Source: Phocaeicola vulgatus ATCC 8482 (GTDB taxonomy: Bacteria > Bacteroidota > Bacteroidia > Bacteroidales > Bacteroidaceae). Taken from it: DNA of 64,000 nucleotides. Under the pieces are notes generated by a model that was given only the letters and a program-made list of their open reading frames with translations, did no database searches and was not told where the DNA came from. How positions within the stretch are numbered: the stretch's first letter is position 1; the number at the start of each line of letters is the position of its first letter. A program made the position numbers and the translations under genes. The DNA lies in assembly GCF_000012825.1 (NCBI RefSeq), contig NC_009614.1:4650001-4714000 (forward strand). Reading direction: 5' to 3'. Positions 1 to 7,984 of this stretch are shown in pieces.

Positions 1-205
1 ACTCTTCATCACCAATCACGGCAAGACGCTCAAACTGACGCTGAGTCTCAATCATCCTTTCCAGTAAATTTCCTTCAACAACAATTTCCCAATGATGATT
101 TTCGCCTAATGCTTCCAGATCTAATGTAGTCATACCAACTTCCTTAGCTAAATCGCAAAGGAATTTTCTATCTATGATTTTTCTTTCATTCATCGCTGTA
201 CTCAT
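1..205 (-). CDS. Hypothetical protein, N-terminal part (cut by window edge)
   Basis: Sixty-eight codons are open from an ATG at 205 to the window edge. The ATG overlaps the stop of the upstream phosphoesterase gene in an ATGA arrangement, which suggests translational coupling. The visible protein is hydrophilic and charged (starts MSTAMNERKIIDRKF), without a signal peptide or membrane segment. I do not recognise the family. A second in-frame ATG at 193 (MNERKIID) could be the true start. Its role is unknown; the coupling suggests it is made together with the two phosphoesterases. Confidence 0.6.
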   Translation of the reverse strand, partial: MSTAMNERKIIDRKFLCDLAKEVGMTTLDLEALGENHHWEIVVEGNLLERMIETQRQFERLAVIGDEE

Positions 206-972
206 TTAATTTCAATAAACTTGCCCGATTCAAATCCATTCATCAGATGCTCATTTGCAAAAATATATCCCATCTGGTTAGAGATTACCCTGGTCCCTCC
301 TATTTCCGTATCAATATTGGTATGCGAATGTCCATATATCCATGCATCAATCCTACTATTGGCAATTAAATTATCATACTCACTTGCAAATGCACTGTTC
401 AGAACAGATCCTCTATGGTGCGCTGCTACCACTTGGAGTGTAGGCAAATGATGTGTAACCACCACAATATGGTTTGCTGTGCTCTCTTCGATGTTTTTCC
501 GAATAAAGTCAATACTGATCTCGTGCATCCGGTTGAATTCCTCCACTTGCAGCAGCTTCCCGCCAAACTTAATCTGACGGAAGTCGTTCATACCTTTCCA
601 TACAAAATATTCATCATTCGGATTGATATGCGACCAAAGCGTACTTAGTATAAAGTCCGTATCATCGATGCGGACAGCCTGATTCTGATAGTAACCCACA
701 TTCTCCCGCAACATCCACTTCCATTGAAAACCGCGTTCCATCACATCCGAATAGTTATAGTATTCATGATTACCAGGAACAATCAATACCTGACGGTAAT
801 TTTTGGATGCCCACTTCCAGAAATTCATAACTGGAGCAGTCTTATCCTTGAGATAGAAAATATCTCCTGCCAGCACCAGTACATCACCTGTTACAGGCAA
901 TTCATTATATCTCAGATATCTACTATTCTCCTGAAATTCGAGATGCAAATCACTCATATATTGTATTCTCAT
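202..972 (-). CDS. Calcineurin-like metallophosphoesterase, cytosolic
   Basis: A 256-residue protein with the metallophosphoesterase ligand set in the usual order: D8-x-H10 (SDLHLEF), GD at 36-37 (LAGDIFYL), GNHE at 67-70, paired His 174-175 (VVTHHLP) and GHSH at 214-217. These residues bind two metal ions and hydrolyse phosphoesters. There is no signal peptide, so it should act in the cytosol. The substrate cannot be told from sequence. It lies 4 nt after another phosphoesterase and overlaps the next gene by ATGA, so the three genes probably form one transcript. Fold and metal site are secure; the specific function is unknown. Confidence 0.9.
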   Translation of the reverse strand: MRIQYMSDLHLEFQENSRYLRYNELPVTGDVLVLAGDIFYLKDKTAPVMNFWKWASKNYRQVLIVPGNHEYYNYSDVMERGFQWKWMLRENVGYYQNQAVRIDDTDFILSTLWSHINPNDEYFVWKGMNDFRQIKFGGKLLQVEEFNRMHEISIDFIRKNIEESTANHIVVVTHHLPTLQVVAAHHRGSVLNSAFASEYDNLIANSRIDAWIYGHSHTNIDTEIGGTRVISNQMGYIFANEHLMNGFESGKFIEIK

Positions 973-976
973 TTTA

Positions 977-1573
977 TCATTCTCCTTCCTTTGATTGTTC
1001 TATCTGTTTCTCTATTATCATCTTTACCTGTGCAAATGATACCGGTGTGAAATTATTGTTATCTACACCTACATCATACTGAGTCGGGAAAAGCATTTTC
1101 AACCGCGGAACATCCTTGCCGGTGTTATGCCTGCTGGTATGTACATGCCCGAAGAGTTGCCATGTATCACTGTAAGCTCCTCCATAACAAAGGAAGGGAC
1201 AATGGTTCAGATAAATTTTCTGTTTATCAACTTCAATATGCATCTGCATCGTTATCTGTTCAAAGTACTTCGTATAATTCTGCCTGAGATTCTTTATATC
1301 GTGATTGCCAGCTATAAGATATATTTTTCCATTCAACCTGTTTAGTACATTTATCCATTCGGCAGAACCTCCCAAACAAAAGTCTCCCAAATGAAATATT
1401 ATATCATCAGGGCCAACCACGCTGTTCCAGTTGGCTATTATCGTTTCATTCATGTGGGCTACATCTTTGAAGGGCCTGTTGCAGAACCGGATGATATTGG
1501 TATGGTTAAAGTGCGTGTCAGATGTAAAGAACACCCTGCTTCCATCAAATTTATAATTCATAATTTTGTTCAT
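977..1573 (-). CDS. Small metallophosphoesterase (198 aa)
   Basis: This is a compact phosphoesterase of the calcineurin-like fold. It shows D19-x-H21 (FTSDTHFNH), GD 63-64 (HLGDFCLGG), GNHD 89-92, His 124 (LNHCPFL) and GHVH 142-145. It resembles the short phosphoesterases often found on phage and mobile DNA; that resemblance is a family-level impression. It is the first gene of the minus-strand phosphoesterase pair. M1 is used as start; M5 is an alternative. No signal peptide is seen. Whether the two adjacent phosphoesterases act on the same substrate is unknown. Confidence 0.88.
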   Translation of the reverse strand: MNKIMNYKFDGSRVFFTSDTHFNHTNIIRFCNRPFKDVAHMNETIIANWNSVVGPDDIIFHLGDFCLGGSAEWINVLNRLNGKIYLIAGNHDIKNLRQNYTKYFEQITMQMHIEVDKQKIYLNHCPFLCYGGAYSDTWQLFGHVHTSRHNTGKDVPRLKMLFPTQYDVGVDNNNFTPVSFAQVKMIIEKQIEQSKEGE

Positions 1574-1676
1574 TTATGCGCATCACTGCGCGGTTAATAA
1601 TACATTGTATTTTGCCCATGGACGGAATTGACGGAGAAGGACGCATCGAGCGGATGTCACCAAAAGGCATAAAGAA

Positions 1677-1718
1677 AAAGCCGTCGAAAAGTTTTAATCA
1701 GGACTTTCCGACGGCTTT
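1677..1718 (-). terminator. Rho-independent terminator (minus strand)
   Basis: A 15-bp stem (1677-1691 with 1704-1718, one mismatch) has a 12-nt loop. Read on the minus strand it is followed by CTTTTTCTTT. It lies about 350 nt beyond the stop of the XRE/DUF3791 gene and could end that transcript or a separate small RNA. Confidence 0.75.
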
Positions 1719-1926
1719 CTGTTATAATTATCAGAGGGTTATCAGCATCATTGTAACCTCAATAATATACATAAAGATCGTTGGAAAGTGTAATTGTATT
1801 TATTCAATGATTCAATGCTTGATGCATGAACATACGACACACGCTCAAAGCATTTTGTGCTTCGATATAATGTATTTGCAGGTATGTTCATTCTATTATG
1901 TTGCATCGTTGTTATATATAAATTAT
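1677..1926 (-). ncRNA. Candidate small RNA between promoter box and terminator
   Basis: The stretch has a TAACTTTG box on the minus strand at 1938-1931 and ends at the terminator above, giving a predicted transcript of about 250 nt. Inside are inverted repeats: 1827-1835 (TGAACATAC) with 1882-1890, flanked by GATGCA at 1821-1826 with TGCATC at 1902-1907. A 52-codon ORF starting near 1906 (MQHNRMNIPANT) exists but resembles no family I know. Either a structured RNA or leftover DNA from the lost toxin gene is possible. Confidence 0.3.
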
Positions 1927-1930
1927 ATTG

Positions 1931-1938
1931 CAAAGTTA
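1931..1938 (-). promoter_or_regulatory. Bacteroidetes -7 box TAACTTTG
   Basis: The box matches TAnnTTTG on the minus strand, followed by an AT-rich stretch. The -33 element is only weakly matched. It would drive the candidate small RNA. Confidence 0.4.
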
Positions 1939-2026
1939 CGAATATTATTGAGAATCAATAAATTCTTATATATAAAAATGAAAAGTCACACATTAAAATA
2001 CCAGTACTTTATCTATTTTCAATATC

Positions 2027-2071
2027 CTACCGCTTGCTACACCCAACATCAGAACCATGATATAATTTCAT
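2027..2071 (-). pseudogene. Truncated DUF3990-type toxin start (14 codons)
   Basis: An ATG overlaps the stop of the XRE/DUF3791 gene (ATGA), with GGAGG placed correctly inside that gene. The peptide begins MKLYHGSDV, which is the usual opening of DUF3990 proteins (M-x-LYHGS), and then ends after five unrelated residues at a TAG. The rest of the expected protein of about 150 residues was not found in the following DNA. DUF3791 and DUF3990 genes are commonly paired in gut bacteria, so this looks like the stump of a lost toxin or effector. Confidence 0.6.
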
Positions 2072-2496
2072 TGAATGCCACCTCCATTATTTAAACAAAC
2101 TTGAGTAAGATCCTGAATGGCATCATCCAATGAAAGCAGATGTTCTGCTTCATAATGTTCCGTAAGGAAGTCAATACCATTAAAACGTATTAAATAATTA
2201 TTTGCTTCACGAACAGATATATGATAAGTCTTGGCAAATTCATTGATAACGGCAACGATATATACAATCACATTTTTATCAATTGCCTGCGTATTTTGTA
2301 AGATAATAGAAGCAGACATACCAAGAGCATCAAGAACTTTTGTCATTGTCTTTATTGTAAGTCCTTTTCCACTCTCAATTTTTGAAATCTGAGCTTTTCC
2401 AACTCCTATACGTTTACCTAGTTCTTCTTGAGTAAGTCCCTTGCGAAGACGTTCATTCCGAATCATCAAACCTATATTTTCTATGCTATCTGTCAT
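2068..2496 (-). CDS. XRE-type HTH / DUF3791 protein, antitoxin-like
   Basis: A 142-residue protein starting MTDSIENIGL. Residues about 8-62 form a Cro/C1-type helix-turn-helix (LTQEELGKRIGVGKAQISKIES). Residues about 74-133 match the DUF3791 pattern (VIVYIVAVINEFAKTYHIS..., then a D-x-L and AEHLL segment). I chose 2496 and not the longer frame from 2535 because a TATGTTTG promoter box sits at 2529-2522 inside that extension. Proteins with DUF3791 normally precede a DUF3990 gene, and here only the first codons of such a partner remain. It probably binds DNA and may repress its own promoter. It now looks like an orphan antitoxin or regulator. Confidence 0.8.
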   Translation of the reverse strand: MTDSIENIGLMIRNERLRKGLTQEELGKRIGVGKAQISKIESGKGLTIKTMTKVLDALGMSASIILQNTQAIDKNVIVYIVAVINEFAKTYHISVREANNYLIRFNGIDFLTEHYEAEHLLSLDDAIQDLTQVCLNNGGGIQ

Positions 2497-2521
2497 ATTA
2501 TACGTTTTATCACATGGAAAA

Positions 2522-2529
2522 CAAACATA
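2522..2529 (-). promoter_or_regulatory. -7 box TATGTTTG for XRE/DUF3791 gene
   Basis: TAnnTTTG match on the minus strand, about 26 nt upstream of the chosen start at 2496. Confidence 0.45.
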
Positions 2530-2700
2530 CGACAAAGTATCCTAAACCGGAAACAACATAGAAAAAAATTAAGTTCCCAATAGTAATGATGTAATATCGT
2601 CTTACTTTTTTTGATTTTGTTACATAATCAAAAACATAAATAATCTCCGGATTACACCACAAGTATTACCTAAATATATTATTATTTTCCTCATTAATAC

Positions 2701-2732
2701 ATTGAGAAATTCACAAAAAAGAACTATCTTTG
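2701..2732 (+). promoter_or_regulatory. Plus-strand promoter: ATTG, 20 nt, TATCTTTG
   Basis: A good -7 box TATCTTTG at 2725-2732 is preceded 20 nt earlier by ATTG at 2701-2704. It points into DNA holding a leader hairpin (2767-2783 with 2789-2803) and a 40-codon ORF. Confidence 0.45.
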
Positions 2733-2815
2733 TTGTACTATCATCATGTAGCGCATGGGATAAAACTATCAAAGAATCAAAGTTTTATACTTGATTTTTG
2801 ATATACAAAATTTGA

Positions 2816-2938
2816 ATGAAGAAAGGCGGTACAAATAAAATCGACAAAAGGCTGAAAAACAAAGGTTTGCACTTGTACATAGAAAATGAATTCTTTGTCA
2901 AAAATCTATTTGTACCGATTAAAATGCTAAAACGCTGA
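2816..2938 (+). CDS. Possible small basic protein, 40 aa
   Basis: An ATG at 2816 opens a 40-codon frame (starts MKKGGTNKIDKRLKNKG, ends IKMLKR), about 80 nt after a good Bacteroidetes promoter. A hairpin of roughly 15 bp (2767-2803) lies in the leader. The peptide is rich in Lys and Arg and has no signal peptide. No family is recognised, and no clear ribosome site is seen. It may be a fragment of a gene broken by the adjacent insertion elements. Confidence 0.25.
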   Translation: MKKGGTNKIDKRLKNKGLHLYIENEFFVKNLFVPIKMLKR

Positions 2939-3082
2939 TAATTAAACATGCTTCGATGTTGCATCGTAGATAAGTGGTGATTACCAACGATTAGCATTTG
3001 GAAAATCCATCGCAATCTGCCCTTGAAAACCAAGCGATTTTGCTCCCTTTCGTCAAAATAGACATTTCCTTTAAAAACAATA

Positions 3083-3088
3083 TAAAAA
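3083..3088. repeat. Target-site duplication TAAAAA, left copy
   Basis: Matches 4773-4778 on the other side of the IS5-like element. The run of A makes the true length ambiguous. Confidence 0.55.
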
Positions 3089-3110
3089 GGGATATTCAGT
3101 AAATGTCTCT

Positions 3111-3170
3111 AAAAAATAAGATGGCATATGAAGATGATAGGGCATGACCATTTCATATGCCATTCTTATT
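3111..3170 (-). terminator. Terminator of the IS5-like transposase
   Basis: An 18-bp stem with one bulge (3115-3132 with 3152-3170; arms contain GGCATATGAA) is followed on the minus strand by TTTTTT (3116-3111). It lies about 100 nt beyond the transposase stop and within the element. Confidence 0.75.
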
Positions 3171-3268
3171 GTCATTTTTCCGTGCTTTCTCACATAATTC
3201 TATCCGACAGGACATGACGTTCCGGAAGAAGTCTGATGACCTCTTCTGATTCTGTGAGTAAAATCATA

Positions 3269-4627
3269 TCATGCTGCTTTAGCTGTTTTGTTTCTGATTT
3301 TTTCTATTATCAGTATGGCATTTGCCGTATGTATTCCAAAGAAAATCCACAGTATTTCCGTCTTCCTGTTTCTGGCCTTTATCCTTGAGAGCGAGTAATG
3401 TTGCTTTTGAGTGCCGAAGCTTCCTTCAAGCCGTGTTGCCCTTTCTTTTGAGAGTTCGCTTCTAAGCACCTTCCTCAAAGGCTCATCTTTGGCCGCCCTT
3501 CCCTTGCGCACAAAGGATGTGGATATCCCATATTTTGTACAGAACTTTCTGTTGGCATTATTGGCATATATGGAATCGGCAGCCACACATCTTACCCTTA
3601 CATTCATAAGCTTCTGCTGCATGCGGATACAGTCCTTCAAGCGTATACCCTCATTGAATGCCTTGAACGAGAGGTGTTCGATGAACGATATGCCGTCTAT
3701 CTGTATATTATTGACCTTTGCACCGAACTCGACGGACTTGGTTTCCTTGCCTCTGACGATGGGACGTACATAATGACGGTCAATGCTGACGATGCGGTCA
3801 CTGACTTTCCGCCCTTCAAACATTTCCTTTTCTTGTACAAGCACCTTTCTGATGATGGAAAGACGCTTATGATAATCCTGGGTATATCGGAGTAAAGCAC
3901 CGTACTCGCTATGGATCCCATCCCTTTGACTGAGGAGCTTTTCAAGAAGCTTGATCATACGGCGCTTAAGCATTCTTGCCCTTGAAGCTCTCCTCTTTCT
4001 TTTCTTGCAGTAGGACAGATAGGATTCCGCCACATTCCTGTATTTGTTGCGCGGACGCCTTATGCCCAGCTCCCTGCAATGCCGGCATATATGCCTGTAG
4101 AGCCATTCGAGGCTTTCCCAAAGGAGTTTCATGTCCGTAGGAAAACGCATGTGGCTTTCATAGCATGTGGCATCGGTCATGCAGACGTGAAGGTTATCAA
4201 GATAAGGTTTCCAGTGTGAAGCCAGGAGCTCCTGGAAAGAATCAATGTCAAGGCGGGATGCTATCTCATTACGGATGGCACTGACTATCTTGAAGTTGGT
4301 TATGGGAAGGGACGGGGGAATCATAATTCCACAGAAAATCTGGTAGTGTATGTTCCCGTTCAGATGTTCCACCAGTTGCCTGTCGGAGAATCCGGTGTAT
4401 GCCTTCAGGACCATAAGGGCGATCTTTGCGGAAGGACTGAATCTGTTCCTGCGTCCCAGGCGCCGGTCCGACAGGCCGGCGGCTTTTGCCATACATTCAA
4501 ACGGAAAGACCGAATGAAGCTTGCCAAGCTCACTCTCATTAAAACTCTTGCGGTATTTTTCCAGAATATCAAATTCTGTAAAACCCAAAGTAGGGTGAAT
4601 TTCTGAAATATTCACTATCTTTGCCAT
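3269..4627 (-). CDS. IS5-family DDE transposase (452 aa)
   Basis: Catalyses cut-and-paste movement of the surrounding element. The N-terminal part (about residues 60-110) contains FSPSAKIALMVLKAYTGFSD and LNGNIHYQIFCGI, the helical domain typical of IS5/IS1182-type enzymes. The likely catalytic acids are the Asp in CMTDATCYE, the Asp in VAADSIYAN and the Glu in LEGSFGTQ. A very basic stretch around residues 205-235 probably contacts DNA. The frame is complete and uninterrupted. It starts 145 nt inside the right end of the element. IS subfamily naming would need a database match. Confidence 0.9.
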   Translation of the reverse strand: MAKIVNISEIHPTLGFTEFDILEKYRKSFNESELGKLHSVFPFECMAKAAGLSDRRLGRRNRFSPSAKIALMVLKAYTGFSDRQLVEHLNGNIHYQIFCGIMIPPSLPITNFKIVSAIRNEIASRLDIDSFQELLASHWKPYLDNLHVCMTDATCYESHMRFPTDMKLLWESLEWLYRHICRHCRELGIRRPRNKYRNVAESYLSYCKKRKRRASRARMLKRRMIKLLEKLLSQRDGIHSEYGALLRYTQDYHKRLSIIRKVLVQEKEMFEGRKVSDRIVSIDRHYVRPIVRGKETKSVEFGAKVNNIQIDGISFIEHLSFKAFNEGIRLKDCIRMQQKLMNVRVRCVAADSIYANNANRKFCTKYGISTSFVRKGRAAKDEPLRKVLRSELSKERATRLEGSFGTQKQHYSLSRIKARNRKTEILWIFFGIHTANAILIIEKIRNKTAKAA

Positions 4628-4703
4628 ATCTTATTAGTTTGGATATTTCCCCCGTTTTGGCCGTCAAATCTTATTTTCGGGGGAATACCTAAAGATACAA
4701 AAA

Positions 4704-4745
4704 AGCCAACTAATTCGCAATACTTTGTGTATGAATTAGTTGGCT
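4704..4745 (-). terminator. Protective hairpin at the IS5-like right end
   Basis: A perfect 13-bp stem (4704-4716 with 4733-4745) is followed by a T-run when read on the minus strand. It lies upstream of the transposase start inside the element, so it should stop read-through transcription entering from outside. Confidence 0.65.
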
Positions 4746-4772
4746 GATTTTGTAATATTTAATGAATGTCCC

Positions 4773-4778
4773 TAAAAA
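4773..4778. repeat. Target-site duplication TAAAAA, right copy
   Basis: Right copy of the 6-bp repeat flanking the IS5-like element. Confidence 0.55.
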
Positions 4779-6090
4779 TGCCCCTGCCAAACATTGTCCG
4801 ACAGGGGTGTTTTTCGTAGATTTGATTCCCGTCTTGACCGGTGGGGTAAAACCATTTCTACTATGACAACAAAGATAGCAAATATTCTCCAATGCTATGC
4901 ATTGGGGATGGAGATAAAGCAAATAAGCAGGAGTTTTGAGCTATCCCGCAACACAGTGCGCAGATATGTGCGTCTGTTCCAAAAGTGTGGCATTCCGATA
5001 AAGGAGTTGGCATCAATGCCTTCTTCCCGCATCCAAGAAATGTTCTCCGAAGGGGTTAGCCGTAGTCAGATTCCATCACAACGCCAACTTAAGCTGGAGG
5101 CACTTCCACCCGAGTACTCCGCCCGTCTTAGCCGCCGAGGGGTAACGGTCAAATCCCTGTACAAAGAGTATCACAAAACACGCCCTAATGGATACAAACA
5201 TGCCAGTTTCGGTAATTATCTCATGCGTTACCGGATGGTGACTCATGTCGTGGGGCATATTGAGCATTATGCCGATGACCAAATATACATTGACTTTGCC
5301 AGTGACAAGTTTGAGGTCATTGACAATGAAAACGGTGAATGCCGTAGCGTTGAAATGTTTGTGTCCATACTCCCCTGTAGCCACTATACCTATTGTGAAG
5401 CGGTCTGGTCCCAGTCAAAACAAGATCTGATCAAGGCATGTGAAAACGCACTTCATTTTTACGGCGGTATTCCGATGGCAATCGTACCTGACAACCTCAA
5501 AGCAGCAGTAGCCCGCAGCAACCACAACGGTCCGGTAATCAACGAGGAGTTTGCGGCATTTTCCGAGCATTATGGATGTACCGTATACCCCGCACGGGTA
5601 CGCCATCCCAAGGACAAGGTGTTGGTTGAAAATGCCGTGAAACTGCTTTACCGGCAGTATATGCAGATGTCGAAGAGCTTGTGTTCAACTCTCTGGAATC
5701 TTTGAATGTGGCCATTTTCGAATCGCTCTCAGCCTTTAACGGGCGCAGGATGAACGGACGTTCCCTGTCCAGACGCGAACAGATTGAAGCCGAGTACCTC
5801 CGCCCACTTCCTGCCATACGCCACCAGATGAAGGAGCGGCGCTCTGCAACGGTAATGCGGAACTGCTATGTAACTTTCAAGCTTCACCATTACAGCATGC
5901 CGAAAGAGTATATAGGCAAACGTGTCGAAATTGTCTATGATGCTGACACGCTGAAGATATACCATGGTCTGCGCCTAGTGACCACACATCAGCGTGATGA
6001 TACGCTTTATGCCTATACAACTAAGGCCCCCACAGACTGCCCGGACGCCATGGGAGCTATGAAAATAAAATAAACTTAATCATATATTAA
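4779..6090 (+). mobile_element. IS21-type element remnant (5' part only)
   Basis: The DNA between the IS5-like element and the SpoU methyltransferase gene holds a leader hairpin (CCCCTG at about 4781-4786 with CAGGGG at about 4801-4806, followed by TGTTTTTCG) and a damaged istA. The 3' part of istA, the istB helper ATPase and the right terminus are missing. The remnant stops six bases short of the stop codon of the neighbouring gene. The exact left end is not certain. Confidence 0.65.
4863..6090 (+). pseudogene. istA: istA (IS21 transposase) with two frameshifts, 3' truncated
   Basis: The coding sequence begins MTTKIANILQCYALGMEI with an N-terminal helix-turn-helix (SRSFELSRNTVRRYVRL) and continues through an rve-type integrase core (QIYIDFASDKFEV, IVPDNLKAAV, HPKDKVLVENAVK). 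Near 5655 a base seems missing: the frame runs into a stop at 5705, while the next frame continues VYADVEELVFNSLESLN. A second shift lies in the CCCCC run near 6030, after which another frame reads HRLPGRHGSYE and stops at 6090. The C-terminal third and istB are absent, so the element cannot move by itself. Confidence 0.75.
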
Positions 6091-6095
6091 TCTTT

Positions 6096-6902
6096 TCAAA
6101 GGTCTGTAATCCGGAGTTGCCAAAAGGCAACAGCAGCTGCTGCAGCCACATTGAGCGAATCCACTCCATGCGCCATAGGGATACGGACTACATAATCAGC
6201 TTCAGCAATTGTCTTGTAAGGAAGCCCATCCCCTTCTGTTCCCATCACAATAGCCAACCGAGGTTCAGCCGCCAATATGGGATGATCTATAGAGATAGAA
6301 TCATCAGTCAACGCCATGGCAGCAGTACGGAAACCAAACTTGTTCAAATCGCCAATCGTACCATTCAACCATGTCCATGGAACCAAGAACACCGAACCCA
6401 TAGACACCCTTACCGCACGGCGATTCAACGGATCGCAAGAATTGCGTGTCAACAAAACAGCATCTATCCCAAGAGCAGCTGCCGAACGAAATATCGCCCC
6501 GATATTGGTAGTGTCCACCACACCGTCAATGACTACAATCCGCCGGGTATCCCGGCAGATCTCTTCCATAGAGGGCAACACTGGACGACGCATAGCACAT
6601 AATACACCACGTGTCAGAACATAGCCAGTCAACGTAGTCAACAACTCTCTATCACCCGTATAAACGGGCACATCACCACAACGCTTGATAATGTGAGCAG
6701 CACTGCCAGAGATATGCTTACGCTCACACATAAGAGCAAGAGGTTCATATCCTGCATCCAAAGCCCTACTAATGACATTGGGGCTTTCGGCTATAAATAC
6801 CCCTTTCCCAGGTTCCATACGCTGACGTAACTGAGCTTCCGTCAACATGCAGAAAACATCCACTCCGGGATGTGTCAATGATGATATTTCAATAATAGGC
6901 AT
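6096..6902 (-). CDS. SpoU/TrmH-family RNA 2'-O-methyltransferase
   Basis: A 268-residue protein with the SPOUT methyltransferase motifs: NIGAIFRSA (133-141), IVMGTEGDGL (218-227) and IPMAHGVDSLNVAAAAAV (241-258). These form the knotted S-adenosylmethionine site and place the catalytic Arg in motif 1. It should methylate a ribose 2'-OH in tRNA or rRNA; the target base is unknown. Residues 1-100 form the usual N-terminal substrate-binding part. It lies 35 nt after the alcohol dehydrogenase gene on the same strand, so the two may be cotranscribed. Its 3' end abuts an IS21 remnant but the reading frame is complete. Confidence 0.88.
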   Translation of the reverse strand: MPIIEISSLTHPGVDVFCMLTEAQLRQRMEPGKGVFIAESPNVISRALDAGYEPLALMCERKHISGSAAHIIKRCGDVPVYTGDRELLTTLTGYVLTRGVLCAMRRPVLPSMEEICRDTRRIVVIDGVVDTTNIGAIFRSAAALGIDAVLLTRNSCDPLNRRAVRVSMGSVFLVPWTWLNGTIGDLNKFGFRTAAMALTDDSISIDHPILAAEPRLAIVMGTEGDGLPYKTIAEADYVVRIPMAHGVDSLNVAAAAAVAFWQLRITDL

Positions 6903-6937
6903 ACACTCTTATATTATACTATTTCATTGCTTTTAAT

Positions 6938-7984
6938 CTACATTCCAGCCTCCATTGTCACAGCTACTTTTATCACTCCATCTTGTCGGTTCTCAAAAAT
7001 CTGGTAAGCCGTTTCTATCTGATCTAGCGGGAAACGATGTGTAATTAGTGGAGTGGTATCTATTTTTCCCATCTCTATCAAGCGAAGTATCTCAGCACAA
7101 TCGCAACCATCTACGCCACCAGTTTTGAAGGTTAGATTCTTTCCATACATATCCGGCAAAGGAAGAATCTGAGGACGGTCATAAAGAGCCACCAAAATAA
7201 CGACAGCATTAGGGCGCGCACATTCCCATGCCAAGCGAAATGTATCCTCCCCTCCTGCCACTTCAAAAACTACATCCGCACCACCGTGTGGACTACTTTG
7301 CAATACAAATTCCTTACATTCTTCTGGAGTGACAACTTCTACCTGCGGATAATGTTCCCTAACAAACCGAATTCTTTCAGAGGATTGTTCACAAACAACA
7401 ATGCGCTGCGGCTTTCTCAGCATCACACAAAGCAAAGTACAGATTCCCGTAGGTCCCGCACCAATGACAAGCACCGTGTCTTCTTCGGTAATCTCCGAAA
7501 TGCGAGCAGCCCAAAATCCTGTAGCAAGGATATCTCCTACAAACAAAGCTTGCTCATCACTCACGGAATCGGGAATGAGATTCAAGCCTTGATCAGCATA
7601 AGGTACGCGAACATACTCCGTCTGCCCCCCATCAATCCGACATCCCAAGGCCCATCCCCCATTAGGATCAGCACAATTATTCACATATCTATGCCGGCAA
7701 AAAAAACATTCTCCACAAAAGGTTTCCACATTGACGGTAACTCGATCGCCTGGTTTGACTAATTTAACATCACGTCCTGTCTGCTCCACAATACCCACCA
7801 TTTCATGCCCCACTGTTATTCCGGGAACAGCACGTGGCACACCACCATGTTTAATATGCAAGTCACTGGTACAAATACTCCCGAGAGTAACGCGCACAAT
7901 AGCATCACGCGAGTCTCTCAACTCAGGCTTCGGTTTCTCTATCAATTCAAATTTTCCCTGTTTAATATAAGTATATGCCAACAT
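6938..7984 (-). CDS. Zinc-dependent medium-chain alcohol dehydrogenase
   Basis: A 348-residue NAD(P)-dependent oxidoreductase of the MDR superfamily. Catalytic zinc ligands are Cys38 (SICTSD) and the GHE motif (59-61). The structural zinc lobe has Cys90, Cys93, Cys96 and Cys104 (CGECFFCRHRYVNNC). The nucleotide-binding turn GAGPTG is at 175-180. It should oxidise an alcohol or polyol or reduce the matching carbonyl in the cytosol; the substrate is not readable from sequence (sorbitol- or threonine-dehydrogenase-like members share this layout). It is the first gene of a likely two-gene unit with the methyltransferase. Confidence 0.9.
   Translation of the reverse strand: MLAYTYIKQGKFELIEKPKPELRDSRDAIVRVTLGSICTSDLHIKHGGVPRAVPGITVGHEMVGIVEQTGRDVKLVKPGDRVTVNVETFCGECFFCRHRYVNNCADPNGGWALGCRIDGGQTEYVRVPYADQGLNLIPDSVSDEQALFVGDILATGFWAARISEITEEDTVLVIGAGPTGICTLLCVMLRKPQRIVVCEQSSERIRFVREHYPQVEVVTPEECKEFVLQSSPHGGADVVFEVAGGEDTFRLAWECARPNAVVILVALYDRPQILPLPDMYGKNLTFKTGGVDGCDCAEILRLIEMGKIDTTPLITHRFPLDQIETAYQIFENRQDGVIKVAVTMEAGM

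Larger units (their letters stand above)
2497..3088. other. Intergenic stretch upstream of the IS5-like element
   Basis: The AT-rich stretch carries the minus-strand promoter of the XRE gene, the plus-strand promoter at 2701-2732 and the candidate 40-codon ORF. From 2939 to 3088 I see nothing except the target-site copy TAAAAA at 3083-3088. Confidence 0.6.
3089..4772 (-). mobile_element. IS5-like insertion sequence, complete (about 1.68 kb)
   Basis: Both ends were located. The left end GGGATATTCAGTAAAT (3089-3104) and the inverted right end GGGACATTCATTAAAT (4772-4757) match at 14 of 16 positions. A direct repeat TAAAAA flanks the element (3083-3088 and 4773-4778), although an A-rich target makes its exact length uncertain. 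Inside is one transposase gene. A terminator hairpin lies after its stop, and a second hairpin with a T-run lies ahead of its start and should block outside transcription. The element seems intact and potentially active. Confidence 0.82.

Noticed and set aside
2785-3033. 82-codon minus-strand frame near the IS5-like element
   Set aside because: No start context or protein features; it lies in AT-rich DNA carrying the opposite-strand promoter unit.
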